DNA of 64,000 nt from Rothia amarae (GTDB lineage: Bacteria > Actinomycetota > Actinomycetes > Actinomycetales > Micrococcaceae): NCBI RefSeq assembly GCF_014705945.2, contig NZ_CP061538.1:620001-684000 (forward strand), given 5' to 3'. The translations under genes and the position numbers were made by a program. A model generated the notes under the pieces. That model was not told the DNA's origin, did not search any database, and saw only the letters and a program-made list of their open reading frames with translations. Of this stretch, positions 8,230 through 16,874 are shown piece after piece. How positions within the stretch are numbered: the first letter of the stretch is position 1; the number at the start of each line of letters is the position of its first letter.

Positions 8230-9255
8230 TTACTCTGCGTTTGACTGAGCTTTGACGGTCTGCCCCAGATACAGCTCAACCGGTAAATTATGGTCGGCAG
8301 GAGAATCTTCTGAAGGGTCTGAATCTGTTCTTTTGGAGCCGGCGCCATCTATCGCCGCAAGTAACAGTTGTACAGTTCGCTCTGCCATCAGCTCAAAAGG
8401 CTGGACGACGGTCGCCAACTGCGGAAGTAACGATCGCACCGCGGGGGTACCGTCAAACCCGATGACCGAAAAGTCCTCGGGCACCTTCTTGCCTCGGACG
8501 TACGCCCATTGGAGAGCCATCGCCGCATATCCGTCGTTGGACGCAAAAACTGCTTCCACGGTGGGTTCCGAATCGAGAAAATTATTAATCGTTTGTCGAT
8601 GCTCGCCATCGCTCGATCTGAAACCCAGCTCCACTATTTCCGGCTCTAAACCAGCGGCGCTCATAGCCTTGGAATATCCCTGCTGGCGCAGATTTTGTTC
8701 GGAGACGGTAGAAGTAAAATGCACGATGCGACGAACACCCGTAGCAATAAGAGACTCTGTAGCCTGGAGCGCACCTGTGAAATTGTCACAGCGGATATTT
8801 GGGTATCCACCGCCATTAATGCGGTCGATAGTGACCAGCGGAGCTTCAAGATGGGGAGCCAACGCCAAAACATCCGAATGCGCGCCAGTGACCAACCCGT
8901 CTACCTGATTGCCCATGAGCATATCCAGATAACGAGCCTCTAATTCTGGGTGATCTTCGCTGTTACACAGAATGACCTTGTACCCGGCGTCCGCTAACTT
9001 CGACTCAATCCGATACGCTAACTCACCATAAAAAGGGTTTGAAACAGTCGGAAAAACTAAACCAATCAGATGCGTTTTCTGCTCTTGAAGGGAGCGAGCA
9101 ATGGCATTGGGTCGATAGTTAATCTCCCGCATAGCTTCATAGACTTTCTCGCGAGTTTCTTGCGAGAGGTAACCCCGGCTATTGAGTACGCGAGAGACCG
9201 TAGTGGGGGAGACGCCAGCGACCCGGGCAACATCAGCAAGTTTTGGTTTAGCCAC
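8230..9255 (-). CDS. scrR: LacI-family transcriptional repressor, probable sucrose regulator
   Basis: It is expected to repress the sucrose genes and release DNA when a sugar ligand binds. The 341-residue product has the LacI helix-turn-helix at residues 5-24 (LADVARVAGVSPTTVSRVLN). A hinge helix region (NAIARSLQ) follows, then a periplasmic-binding-like effector domain beginning THLIGLVFPTVSNPFY. It starts at GTG with AGGAG seven nt upstream. Convergent placement against the PTS gene, plus two matching palindromes in front of the PTS and hydrolase genes, supports this local role. The ligand (sucrose-6-phosphate, fructose or fructose-1-phosphate) cannot be read from sequence. No other regulator is present in the locus. 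Confidence 0.88.
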   Translation of the reverse strand: MAKPKLADVARVAGVSPTTVSRVLNSRGYLSQETREKVYEAMREINYRPNAIARSLQEQKTHLIGLVFPTVSNPFYGELAYRIESKLADAGYKVILCNSEDHPELEARYLDMLMGNQVDGLVTGAHSDVLALAPHLEAPLVTIDRINGGGYPNIRCDNFTGALQATESLIATGVRRIVHFTSTVSEQNLRQQGYSKAMSAAGLEPEIVELGFRSSDGEHRQTINNFLDSEPTVEAVFASNDGYAAMALQWAYVRGKKVPEDFSVIGFDGTPAVRSLLPQLATVVQPFELMAERTVQLLLAAIDGAGSKRTDSDPSEDSPADHNLPVELYLGQTVKAQSNAE

Positions 9256-9290
9256 GGTTTCTCCTGACAGCTGGAAAGATATACTCCCTG

Positions 9291-9325
9291 ATTATAGAGA
9301 GAACTGCGCTCTCCACCTAGCGCAG
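9291..9325 (-). promoter_or_regulatory. Possible repressor promoter overlapping the end of the moe arm
   Basis: On the minus strand a perfect TATAAT (plus-strand 9291-9296) lies about 35 nt before the repressor start. The -35 region (9314-9319, TAGGTG) is weak. A 7-bp inverted repeat, 9304-9310 with 9319-9325, followed on the minus strand by TTCTCTCT, may end the upstream cofactor operon. The two elements overlap, so terminator and promoter may share this stretch. Confidence 0.45.
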
Positions 9326-9341
9326 GACCATCTAACGAGGA

Positions 9342-10550
9342 CTAGACGGTTAGCGGCAGCGCCTGAACTTTTTCACCGGCAACGGCACCCTCAGGAGGGA
9401 TAACCACCAACGCCTGAGCTTGGGCAAAAGCCGAAAGCATATGCGAATCAACGCCTCGGCGGAAGGGGCGCGCTTTCTCACCGGTTACACGGGCAGGTAT
9501 CAACCGCGCGTCAGCTTTCTTAAAAGGAGGAATATCTTCGGTCAACTCCACAGAGAGAAGCTCCGATAGATTCTGACCTGCTACGCCTGCAAGATAGGCA
9601 GGCAGATAGCTATAGAGCGCGGTGTGAGCTGCCAGCGGGTTGCCTGGCAAACCGAGGACGATTCGCCCGTCAGGCAATTCTGCAGCTAGGCAGGGATGCC
9701 CGGGACGAACCGCAACTGCCTCAAAAATATAATGGGCATCAAGCTCGCTCAGCAATTGGCGGACAAGATCAACTTCTGAGGTAGAAGAACCACCGGTGAG
9801 AACCAACAAATCTGATGCCACACAGTTATCTGACTTGAACCAGCGGTGGAGTTCATCCATATCATCGTGTAGCCGAGCGGTGCCCTGCACCTTCGCGCCC
9901 ATGGAGCTCAAAATCGCTGGAAATTGGGCAGAATAAGCATCGCGGACTTCACCGGGGCCTGGAATCCCCTCGGTAATGACTTCGTTGCCGGTGTATGCAA
10001 GAGAGACGGTGGGCTGAGTAATCACCGGGACCGTATCAAACCCGCACACCGCCAGAAAAGCTATATGTCGCGCACCCAAGTGGGTCCCACGAGACACTGC
10101 AAGACTCCCCTCAGCGAGCTCTTCACCCCGGTTGCGCATATCAGACCCCGGTTGCGGTTCACCGTAATCCGAAACCACTAGCGTTGAACCATCCTGCTCT
10201 TCCAAATGAACCCCCTCCAGCCGGATTACTGTAGTTGTCCCTGGGGGTATCAACCCGCCGGTAAGGATCGTGGCAGCTTCGCCGTCCTGTAAATCTACCG
10301 TCCGACGATGGCGATTCTCATGGGCGGACGGCTCCTCGGCATCCTTCAGTATCCAAGGCCCAGAACCGCACACTGCATAACCGTCCATAGCGGAAGAATT
10401 GTAATGAGGCAGGGGGACTAAAGTGTACACATCCTCTGCAAGGATTCGTCCGATGGCGTCAGCAAGACCGACCCGTTCATGAATTTGAGCGGCGCGAGTG
10501 CCACGCTGGTGCATGAGGGAAACGGCATCTTCCCAGCGGGTATGGTGCAT
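9342..10550 (-). CDS. moeA: Molybdopterin molybdenumtransferase MoeA (copy 1)
   Basis: MoeA inserts molybdate into adenylated molybdopterin, the last step to active cofactor. The 402-residue product shows the MoeA signatures PLPHYNSSAMDGYA near the N-terminus, TGGLIPPGTTTVIRLE, the MoCF-domain motif LVLTGGSST and GLPGNPLAAHTALY near the C-terminus. The frame extends upstream to 10649, but I chose the ATG at 10550: AAGGA lies eight nt upstream and the product then starts at the usual place (MHHTRWEDAVSLM). It is the last gene of the minus-strand arm moaA-moaD-mobA-moeA. A second MoeA is encoded at 14488-15816. Confidence 0.93.
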   Translation of the reverse strand: MHHTRWEDAVSLMHQRGTRAAQIHERVGLADAIGRILAEDVYTLVPLPHYNSSAMDGYAVCGSGPWILKDAEEPSAHENRHRRTVDLQDGEAATILTGGLIPPGTTTVIRLEGVHLEEQDGSTLVVSDYGEPQPGSDMRNRGEELAEGSLAVSRGTHLGARHIAFLAVCGFDTVPVITQPTVSLAYTGNEVITEGIPGPGEVRDAYSAQFPAILSSMGAKVQGTARLHDDMDELHRWFKSDNCVASDLLVLTGGSSTSEVDLVRQLLSELDAHYIFEAVAVRPGHPCLAAELPDGRIVLGLPGNPLAAHTALYSYLPAYLAGVAGQNLSELLSVELTEDIPPFKKADARLIPARVTGEKARPFRRGVDSHMLSAFAQAQALVVIPPEGAVAGEKVQALPLTV

Positions 10551-10626
10551 ATTCTGTTCCTTTTGATGGTGCAATATAGTTTGGTGCCCTTGTACGGCAA
10601 CATTCGTAAATTTCACAAGTTTTTGT

Positions 10627-11220
10627 TTAGTTCCACTGCGGGGAGTCAAACCCGGTGGCGTGGGCGCTTTCCCAAGTATCGACGTCGTCGGTTACTCCGC
10701 CGTCCAAGGGTACCGCCTGAAGGTTAAGCTGACGCAAAAAGCGTCGTACCGATTGGTGAGCGGTATCAGTATCGAAGACCCGCCGGAGATTCTCCGTGCG
10801 GTAAATACCTACCAGCGGCTGCGCGATTTCTCCCGAGACGCCGAAGAACCCTTCGATATCTGCCGGAGCCTGACGAGTTACTTCCAATAAAGCATCGATA
10901 GCTTCTGCTATGCGGGGCATATCGACGGCGATGACGCAGGTCCACTCGCAGGATGGCGGTAGCGCTCGTACCCCCGCTGTGATTGCAGCGGCAGGCCCGG
11001 AAAAGGGCGGGTCTTCTCGGGTGAGTTTAACATCGGCGGGTACGGGTAAATCGCTTGGACCTACCACCACACGTTGCCGTGCGGTTGCAACCGCCTGTAG
11101 GGAGGATGCTAAAAGTGTTTTCGAACCGTTGGAGAGCGATGCCTTAGGAGTTCCTCCCAAGCGTGAAGAACGACCACCAGCGACCACAATCGCTGCATAC
11201 TCAGGATAAGAGTTTTTCAT
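10627..11220 (-). CDS. mobA: Molybdenum cofactor guanylyltransferase-like protein (MobA family)
   Basis: This is a nucleotidyltransferase expected to join GMP to molybdopterin, giving the bis-MGD cofactor that NarG carries. The 197-residue product begins with the nucleotide-binding signature VVAGGRSSRLGGTPKA (residues 12-27) and has the second motif CVIAVDMPRI, where the Asp binds metal. The length suits MobA. It starts five nt after the moaD stop and without a strong ribosome-binding site, so it is probably translated by coupling. Nucleotidyltransferases of this fold also act on other substrates, but the neighbours support MobA. Confidence 0.87.
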   Translation of the reverse strand: MKNSYPEYAAIVVAGGRSSRLGGTPKASLSNGSKTLLASSLQAVATARQRVVVGPSDLPVPADVKLTREDPPFSGPAAAITAGVRALPPSCEWTCVIAVDMPRIAEAIDALLEVTRQAPADIEGFFGVSGEIAQPLVGIYRTENLRRVFDTDTAHQSVRRFLRQLNLQAVPLDGGVTDDVDTWESAHATGFDSPQWN

Positions 11221-11225
11221 GGAGC

Positions 11226-11501
11226 TTAACCGCCGGCAAAGGGAGGTAGAACATCTAGGCGGACGCCGTCGGGCACCTTCACATCCAGATCAGCGCGAGC
11301 GCCGTTCACCAGAAAAGAGCACTGTTCCAGTACCTGGCCCAGGCTCATGCCCGAAGGTGTACGCCCTGAATGGGTATTGCCGAGGTAAGCGACGATTTCA
11401 CCCACCGTGGGCTGGTCAGAAGATATTTCTGCGGGAATAATAGATTGGTTGCTTTGCCCGGCTGCTGCGCGCGCCGCGGCAAAAAAATGAACGGTAATCA
11501 T
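11226..11501 (-). CDS. moaD: Molybdopterin synthase small subunit MoaD
   Basis: MoaD is a ubiquitin-like sulfur carrier. Its C-terminal glycine is adenylated by the MoeB/MoeZ protein and then thiocarboxylated, and MoaE uses that sulfur to make molybdopterin. The 91-residue product starts MITVHFFAAARAAAG, contains the FLVNGARADLD strand typical of the fold, and ends in PPFAGG with the required Gly-Gly. GGAGG lies eight nt before the ATG, inside the end of moaA, and the gap to moaA is three nt, so the two are tightly coupled. The partner MoaE is encoded in the opposite arm. Confidence 0.93.
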   Translation of the reverse strand: MITVHFFAAARAAAGQSNQSIIPAEISSDQPTVGEIVAYLGNTHSGRTPSGMSLGQVLEQCSFLVNGARADLDVKVPDGVRLDVLPPFAGG

Positions 11502-11504
11502 GCG

Positions 11505-12686
11505 TTAGCCTCCGATGGCACTCATAGAACGGCTGGGTTGTACAAATTCTTGCGTTTCGAAGCCCGCATTGTTGGCACCGTGGGCTGCAGGTTTCTCCCA
11601 CATTGCCTCTCGCCAGCGCACTGCCACTTCCTGGTCGGTGGCATCGGAACGCAAAATCTCCATGAGGTCTGTTTCAGTTTGCGAGAAAAGGCAAGAGCGG
11701 ACTTTACCGTCTGCGGTCAGTCGGGTGCGGGTACAGGTGGAGCAGAAGGGCTCGGTCACTGAAGCGATAATCCCTACTTTGCCCAGTGCCTTCGCGGGGT
11801 CAAATTCTTGGGTACCTAAGGGGTAGACATCCCACAGAGCAGCAGGGGCAGAGCCGCGGGGTCCGGGCTCTTGATGTAGCACAAATTTTTCAGAGAGTTT
11901 TTCGCGAATCTCGGCGGCGGTGATGGTGCCTTCGCGCGTCCAGCGGTTGTCGGCGTCGATGGGCATTTGCTCAATGAAGCGCAGCTGATACCCCTTGGTC
12001 ACTGCCCATTCCAACAGATCCGCTGCTTCGCCGTCATTAATACCGGGCATCAGTACCGCATTGATTTTGACGGGGTTGAGCCCGATGGATGCTGCGTAGT
12101 CCACGCCTTTGAGGACGTCGGAGAGCCGGTCACGGCGGGTCAGCTCGGCAAAGGTTTCGGGGCAAATGGAATCTAAGGAAACGTTGATGCGTTTCAGCCC
12201 TGCGGCTTTGAGCTTATCCGCGTGTTTTTCTAACCCCATGCCGTTGGTGGTTATCGACAGAGGAATTTCAGGGTGGGCGTGGTGGATGTCCCGGAGAATA
12301 TCGGGAAGTTCTTTCCGCAACAAAGGCTCGCCGCCGGTAAAGCGAATCTCTTCTACGCCTAGTTCTTCAATTCCAATGCGAGCCAGGCGCACGATTTCTT
12401 CGGCGGTGAGTAGCCGGTTGTTGGGCAACCAATCGAGACCTTCGGCGGGCATGCAGTATTGGCAGCGCAAGTTGCATTTATCGGTGAGGGAAATGCGCAG
12501 ATCAGTGGCGTTGCGCCCCCACTGATCAACGAGGGGGCCAGACTTTTTGAGCTCAGAGGGCATGGTCGACTCATGCTGGGACACAATGGGTAAGGTGGTG
12601 CCGGCAATTAGGGTGCCAGATCCAGAAGTCGCAGGCTTTTCGCTAGCACCGGCGGAATTCGCATCGGGGCTAAACTTCAATGCCAA
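11505..12686 (-). CDS. moaA: GTP 3',8-cyclase MoaA
   Basis: MoaA is a radical SAM enzyme that converts GTP to the precursor of cyclic pyranopterin phosphate, the first step of the pathway. The 393-residue product has the SAM cluster motif CNLRCQYC (about residues 72-79) and the second cluster motif CSTC followed after 13 residues by C (CSTC...RSC), where GTP is held. It ends in Gly-Gly, as in active MoaA proteins. An N-terminal extension of about 55 residues precedes the conserved domain and looks unstructured. The start is a TTG six nt after AGAGAGG, the only credible site. It leads the minus-strand arm. Confidence 0.95.
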   Translation of the reverse strand: MALKFSPDANSAGASEKPATSGSGTLIAGTTLPIVSQHESTMPSELKKSGPLVDQWGRNATDLRISLTDKCNLRCQYCMPAEGLDWLPNNRLLTAEEIVRLARIGIEELGVEEIRFTGGEPLLRKELPDILRDIHHAHPEIPLSITTNGMGLEKHADKLKAAGLKRINVSLDSICPETFAELTRRDRLSDVLKGVDYAASIGLNPVKINAVLMPGINDGEAADLLEWAVTKGYQLRFIEQMPIDADNRWTREGTITAAEIREKLSEKFVLHQEPGPRGSAPAALWDVYPLGTQEFDPAKALGKVGIIASVTEPFCSTCTRTRLTADGKVRSCLFSQTETDLMEILRSDATDQEVAVRWREAMWEKPAAHGANNAGFETQEFVQPSRSMSAIGG

Positions 12687-12793
12687 TTGTTACCTCTCTT
12701 CACAAATTTGGTATCAAAACGGTTATATTTACATTAGTCGGAAAAACCTTCGATAACCATATTCTCGTTTTGGGCTGAATAGGCGGTTACCCT
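12687..12793. promoter_or_regulatory. Divergent promoter region between moaA and modA
   Basis: This 107-bp AT-rich gap must start transcription both ways. On the plus strand TTCACA (12699-12704) and TATATT (12724-12729) could drive modA, though the 19-nt spacing is long. GGTTAT (12721-12726) and ATAACC (12753-12758) form an inverted repeat 26 nt apart, a candidate site for a molybdate- or nitrate-responsive regulator. No regulator of that kind is encoded in the window. Confidence 0.45.
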
Positions 12794-13600
12794 GTGGGAG
12801 TACACTCTCATATCAAAAAAACTTTACTCAGTGCAGGTGTTATTTCTACCGTTTCCTTAGCTGGATGCGGGGCTAACTCTGATACTGCCAGCTCAAGTTC
12901 TTCTCCTTCTCAGGAAGGTGGAACCGTAGAAGTATTTGCCGCAGCTTCCCTCAATTCTGCCGGTGCTGAACTAGAGAAAGCGTATGAGAAAGAGCATCCT
13001 GGAGTGGACGTCTCTTTCAACTTTGCAGGGTCTTCGAAGTTGGTACAGCAGATGCAGCAGGGTGCTAGCCCTGATGTGCTCATTACCGCAGATCAAAAAA
13101 CGATGGACGGCGCCCGTACATCGATAGAAGACCTCAAAGAATCTGAACCTAGGGTTATTGCAACGAACCGCCTGGTCCTGGCTACCTCAGCAGGGAACCC
13201 CGGCAAGATTTCTGCTGTTAAAGATCTCGCCTCAGACTCGGTGACCACCGCAATTTGCGCCGCTGAGGTGCCCTGCGGCAACCTCGCTCATCAGGAGCTA
13301 GACAACCAACATGTAGAACTGGGCAATGCTACGGAAGAGAAGAACGTATCTGACGTTTCTACCAAAGTAGCCAGTGGCGCGGTAGACGCTGGATTTATTT
13401 ACTCTACCGACGCTGCTTACCTGAAAAAAGACCAGGACATCACGGTGATTAATCTTCCTGGTTTAGAGGACAATGTCTATCCCATGGCTCTTACCAACCT
13501 GGGGAAACAGAACTCAGTAGCTTCTGACTTTGCCACCTGGCTGAGCGGGGAGGAAGCTCAAAAGATTATGAGCCAGTATGACTTTGGTTCTGCAAAGTAG
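12794..13600 (+). CDS. modA: Molybdate ABC transporter substrate-binding lipoprotein
   Basis: ModA captures molybdate outside the membrane and delivers it to ModB. The 268-residue product has a basic N-terminus, a hydrophobic stretch and a lipobox SLAGC, so it is probably anchored at Cys25 after lipid attachment. The mature part has the ModA motifs VEVFAAASLNSA and FNFAGSSKLVQQMQQG followed by PDVLITAD, where the serines and backbone amides bind the oxyanion in this family. It starts at GTG. modB follows 63 nt later. Specificity for molybdate over tungstate cannot be told from sequence, but the surrounding cofactor genes favour molybdate. Confidence 0.92.
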   Translation: MGVHSHIKKTLLSAGVISTVSLAGCGANSDTASSSSSPSQEGGTVEVFAAASLNSAGAELEKAYEKEHPGVDVSFNFAGSSKLVQQMQQGASPDVLITADQKTMDGARTSIEDLKESEPRVIATNRLVLATSAGNPGKISAVKDLASDSVTTAICAAEVPCGNLAHQELDNQHVELGNATEEKNVSDVSTKVASGAVDAGFIYSTDAAYLKKDQDITVINLPGLEDNVYPMALTNLGKQNSVASDFATWLSGEEAQKIMSQYDFGSAK

Positions 13601-13663
13601 CCTCAGCAAAAGTAGAATAGAACTTCTAGACTTCTGAAGATACTACGCAACCCACGGAGACCG

Positions 13664-14491
13664 ATGAAAAAGCACACTGCCTTTCGTTCGGCCCCGTGGG
13701 TTTTTGCTCTTCCTGCCTCCATTGGCGTCTTTGTAATTCTTGGTCCTTTAGCTGGTCTGGCATTCCATATCCCCTGGAAAGATACTGCGCAACTACTGTC
13801 TCACCCCGATGCACTTGCAGCTACTCGACTCTCTGTACTCACGGCACTGATCTCTACGGCGGTTTGCGGTGTGCTCGGTCTGCCCCTTTCGCTAATTTTT
13901 ACCCAGGTGCTGGATCGTACGCGGTGGAAAAAACTAAGTATGGTTCTCTACGCTTTTCTCTATACGCCGGTCATACTCTCACCAGTTGTCTCTGGTTTGG
14001 CGCTGACCTTTTTCTGGGGCCGCCGGGGGCTGATAGGGCAGTGGCTCAACGAGGTTGGGGTTTCAATTCCTTTCACTCCGTTCGCCGTCGTGCTGACTCA
14101 GATATTTGTGGGTTTGCCCTTTTTCGTTGCGACGGCGGTTACCACTTTGCGTACCATTCCACGGGAATTTGAAGAACTGGCGTATGTAGAAGGCGCTACT
14201 CCGTGGGAGATTACCCGCAAAGTGCTACTACCCCTGTCCTATCCCGGTCTTGCCACTGCATTTCTGTTGGCATTTGCCCGAGCTCTGGGGGAGTACGGTG
14301 CGACCGTCACCTTCGCAGGAAATATCGCTGAAAAGACCCGTACGATTCCCCTCAACATCGAGCTGATGCTCAGCTCAAACTTGATGCCCGAGGCGCTGGG
14401 ATCTTCACTGATGCTCATTAGCCTGTATCTCATCATTCTCGGACTAGCTCTTTTACTCATTGCCCTACAACGTTTACGAGGTGCGCGTTGA
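13664..14491 (+). CDS. modB: Molybdate ABC transporter permease
   Basis: ModB is the membrane subunit through which molybdate passes. The 275-residue product has about six hydrophobic segments. Its cytoplasmic EAA loop EELAYVEGATPWEITRKVLL contacts the ATPase, and ARALGEYGATVTFAGN follows it, as in ModB. A GGAGA site precedes the ATG. The stop overlaps the TTG start of the next gene. The expected ATPase gene, modC, is absent here and nowhere else in this window. ModB must therefore use an ATPase encoded elsewhere or shared with another transporter. Confidence 0.92.
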   Translation: MKKHTAFRSAPWVFALPASIGVFVILGPLAGLAFHIPWKDTAQLLSHPDALAATRLSVLTALISTAVCGVLGLPLSLIFTQVLDRTRWKKLSMVLYAFLYTPVILSPVVSGLALTFFWGRRGLIGQWLNEVGVSIPFTPFAVVLTQIFVGLPFFVATAVTTLRTIPREFEELAYVEGATPWEITRKVLLPLSYPGLATAFLLAFARALGEYGATVTFAGNIAEKTRTIPLNIELMLSSNLMPEALGSSLMLISLYLIILGLALLLIALQRLRGAR

Positions 14492-15816
14492 CCACAACCT
14501 TCTCGAAAGAACATTCACTCACGCCAAAGAACTACCAAACATTGGTGCGCGAGCGCTTTCAGCAGCTCCCTGACCCCGAACCTGAACGCGTTGCCCTGGC
14601 ACAAGCAAACGGGCGGGTTTTAACCGAAGATATTCTTGCTCCCGAGAACGTCCCGGCATTTCCTAATTCCCAGATGGACGGTTATGCCCTCACCGCCCAT
14701 GCTGCCGTGAGTACCTCACGCATCTTCACCGTGGGGGCAGATATTGCAGCGGGAGCAAGCCTCAAAAACTTTGTGCCCGAAGACGGCATCGCCTACCCGA
14801 TTATGACCGGCGCAGAAGTGCCCGCTGGGTTGAGCGCCGTCGTCCCCGAAGAAAAATGTGAACCGCAAGGGGAAAAGGACGGAAGCTTCGCAGCTTTTCA
14901 GAGCGAGGTCTATATACCGACGACACAACCGGGGCAGTTTGTGCGTCAGCCGGGAGAGGACATCAAAGTCGGGGAGATTCTCGCTCGCGCCGGGGAGAAA
15001 ATTTCTGCTGTACTTGTGGGCGCTCTAGCTGCTCAAGGTATCAAGGAAGTCACGGTTCAGGGCGCACGGCGTGTGCTAGTGGTAACCGGCGGCGATGAAG
15101 TAGCGGCTAACGATACCCCCGCACCTTCCCACATCCGCGACGCCAATGGGCCCATGCTCATACAGCTTCTTGCAGAAGACTCTGCCATCAGCAAGCATCT
15201 GCATATCCAAGATGATCCTCAGAAGCTCATTCATCATCTGGACCAAGCTATCCATGAATTCTCCCCGCATCTGATCATCTCCTCCGGCGGCATTAGCCAC
15301 GGAAAATTCGAAGTCATCAAGAACGCGATTCACCTGCTCATGGAGAATCCCACCGAACTTACTGTCCAAAAATTATGGTTCGGCCACGTCAGCCAGCAAC
15401 CGGGCGGCCCTCAAGGAATCATGGAACTAGCGCATCGAGGTAGCTCAGAGAACATCCTCTGGCTGGCATTTCCCGGCAACCCCGTCAGCACCCTCATCTC
15501 CTACCGCATGTTCCTCAGACCCCACCTCAATACCTCCTGGTACTATACCGGCACCCATCTGGGCAAACTACAAACCGCGGAACCCCTCGAAGGTTTAGCC
15601 GGCAAAACCCAATACCGCCGCGCCACCATCACCCGCGCGTCATCAGAATCCAACGCCACCGCAGAATGGCTGATTGAACCAGACCCACAAACCGGATCGC
15701 ATCTTCTGCACCGCGCCGCCCAAGCAAATGCGCTAGTAGAGATAGAACCGAACAAGCACTACACCAACGGTGATATTCTGCGGTGGTACCCCCTTTCAAC
15801 AATCGAAACGATGTAG
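14488..15816 (+). CDS. moeA: Molybdopterin molybdenumtransferase MoeA (copy 2)
   Basis: This is a second MoeA-family protein of 442 residues, expected to act in molybdate insertion. It shows PAFPNSQMDGYALTAHA, IMTGAEVPAGLSAVVPEE, the MoCF motif RRVLVVTGGDEV and LAFPGNPVSTLISYRMF. It is longer than copy 1 and differs in the catalytic region (QMDGYA against AMDGYA), so it is not a recent duplicate. It starts at TTG, overlapping the modB stop by four nt, with GAGG upstream, and is translationally coupled to the transporter. One copy may have another role, such as the adenylyl-molybdopterin step under different molybdate supply, but this cannot be decided from sequence. Confidence 0.92.
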   Translation: MTTTFSKEHSLTPKNYQTLVRERFQQLPDPEPERVALAQANGRVLTEDILAPENVPAFPNSQMDGYALTAHAAVSTSRIFTVGADIAAGASLKNFVPEDGIAYPIMTGAEVPAGLSAVVPEEKCEPQGEKDGSFAAFQSEVYIPTTQPGQFVRQPGEDIKVGEILARAGEKISAVLVGALAAQGIKEVTVQGARRVLVVTGGDEVAANDTPAPSHIRDANGPMLIQLLAEDSAISKHLHIQDDPQKLIHHLDQAIHEFSPHLIISSGGISHGKFEVIKNAIHLLMENPTELTVQKLWFGHVSQQPGGPQGIMELAHRGSSENILWLAFPGNPVSTLISYRMFLRPHLNTSWYYTGTHLGKLQTAEPLEGLAGKTQYRRATITRASSESNATAEWLIEPDPQTGSHLLHRAAQANALVEIEPNKHYTNGDILRWYPLSTIETM

Positions 15817-15825
15817 GAGCAAACT

Positions 15826-16320
15826 TTGGCAGAATCAGACCACCTCACCCACGTGAGAGAAGACGGTTCAGCGCACATGGTTGATGTCACCGAAAAATCA
15901 GTGACCACCCGGATCGCGCTCGCCGAAGCTACGGTGCTCACCCGCCCCGACGTCGTCGAACAAATCTTTGATGCCGACCTTCCCAAGGGCGATGCTTTGC
16001 CCGTAGCCCGGGTAGCCGGAATCCTCGGTGCCAAACACACCCCAGATATCATTCCCCTGTGCCATCCCCTCCCACTGGGCAAAATCACCGTTGATTTTGA
16101 GCGACTAGAAAATGGGGTGCGCATCGAAGCATCCGTTAAGACGCGCGGAGTGACCGGGGTTGAGATGGAAGCACTCACTGCAGTATCCACAGCGGCACTC
16201 ACCGTGTTCGACATGATTAAAGCAGTAGATAAATTCGCCGTGATTACCGATATTCGAGTACTGGAAAAATCCGGAGGCAAATCAGGGGACTGGTCCATAC
16301 AGAACAAACCCCAGTCATAG
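15826..16320 (+). CDS. moaC: Cyclic pyranopterin monophosphate synthase MoaC
   Basis: MoaC completes the step started by MoaA, forming cyclic pyranopterin monophosphate. The 164-residue product has the family hallmarks LTHVREDGSAHMVDV at the N-terminus, PLCHPLPLGKITVDF in the middle and GVEMEALTAVS with DMIKAVDK near the end, where conserved Lys and Asp residues form the active site. It starts at TTG, five nt after AGGAGC, nine nt downstream of moeA. MoaA is encoded in the divergent arm. Confidence 0.95.
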   Translation: MAESDHLTHVREDGSAHMVDVTEKSVTTRIALAEATVLTRPDVVEQIFDADLPKGDALPVARVAGILGAKHTPDIIPLCHPLPLGKITVDFERLENGVRIEASVKTRGVTGVEMEALTAVSTAALTVFDMIKAVDKFAVITDIRVLEKSGGKSGDWSIQNKPQS

Positions 16321-16367
16321 AACCCGACCCGGCGAAACACCATCGACCCCTGAGAGGGGAGCTTTCA

Positions 16368-16874
16368 ATGAAAGACGAATCGTACGACATGCCAGAAAAT
16401 CGTAGCGGACTGGTCATCGTCTGCTCCACCCGAGCGTCCAAAGGAATCTACGAAGATAAATCAGGACCAATCGCGGTGGACTGGTTGCGCTCGCAAGGTT
16501 TTGAAACACCCGATGCGACCGTGATTGCAGATAGCCAAATCGTTGAACACTTTGCTGACTTGGTGGAACAGGGAAATCTGCCGACCCTCCTTCTGCTCTC
16601 AGGCGGAACGGGATTGAACACCGATGATCAAACGGTAGAAGCTGTCCGGCCGCACCTGGACAAAGAAATCCCGGGAATTATGCATGCCTTCTGGCAAAAG
16701 GGTATGGAAAGCACACCCGCCGCTGTACTGAGCAGGGGGGTTGCCGGCGTCATTGGCCGAACCTTTGTGATGACTCTGCCGGGTTCACAAGGGGGAGTGA
16801 AAGACGGCTGCGCGGTCTTGGACCCCATCATTGAACACATCTGCCGACAGCTTAAGGATTACCATGACCACTAA
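16368..16874 (+). CDS. mogA: Molybdopterin adenylyltransferase (MogA/MoaB family)
   Basis: It activates molybdopterin with ATP to adenylyl-molybdopterin, the substrate of MoeA. The 168-residue product carries the MoCF signature LLLSGGTGLNTDDQTVEA (about residues 65-82) and the second motif MTLPGSQGGVKDG. The length fits single-domain MogA/MoaB proteins. GAGGGGAG lies about six nt before the ATG. The end overlaps moaE by 11 nt. MogA and MoaB are hard to tell apart by eye. The SGGTG motif fits both. Confidence 0.9.
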   Translation: MKDESYDMPENRSGLVIVCSTRASKGIYEDKSGPIAVDWLRSQGFETPDATVIADSQIVEHFADLVEQGNLPTLLLLSGGTGLNTDDQTVEAVRPHLDKEIPGIMHAFWQKGMESTPAAVLSRGVAGVIGRTFVMTLPGSQGGVKDGCAVLDPIIEHICRQLKDYHDH

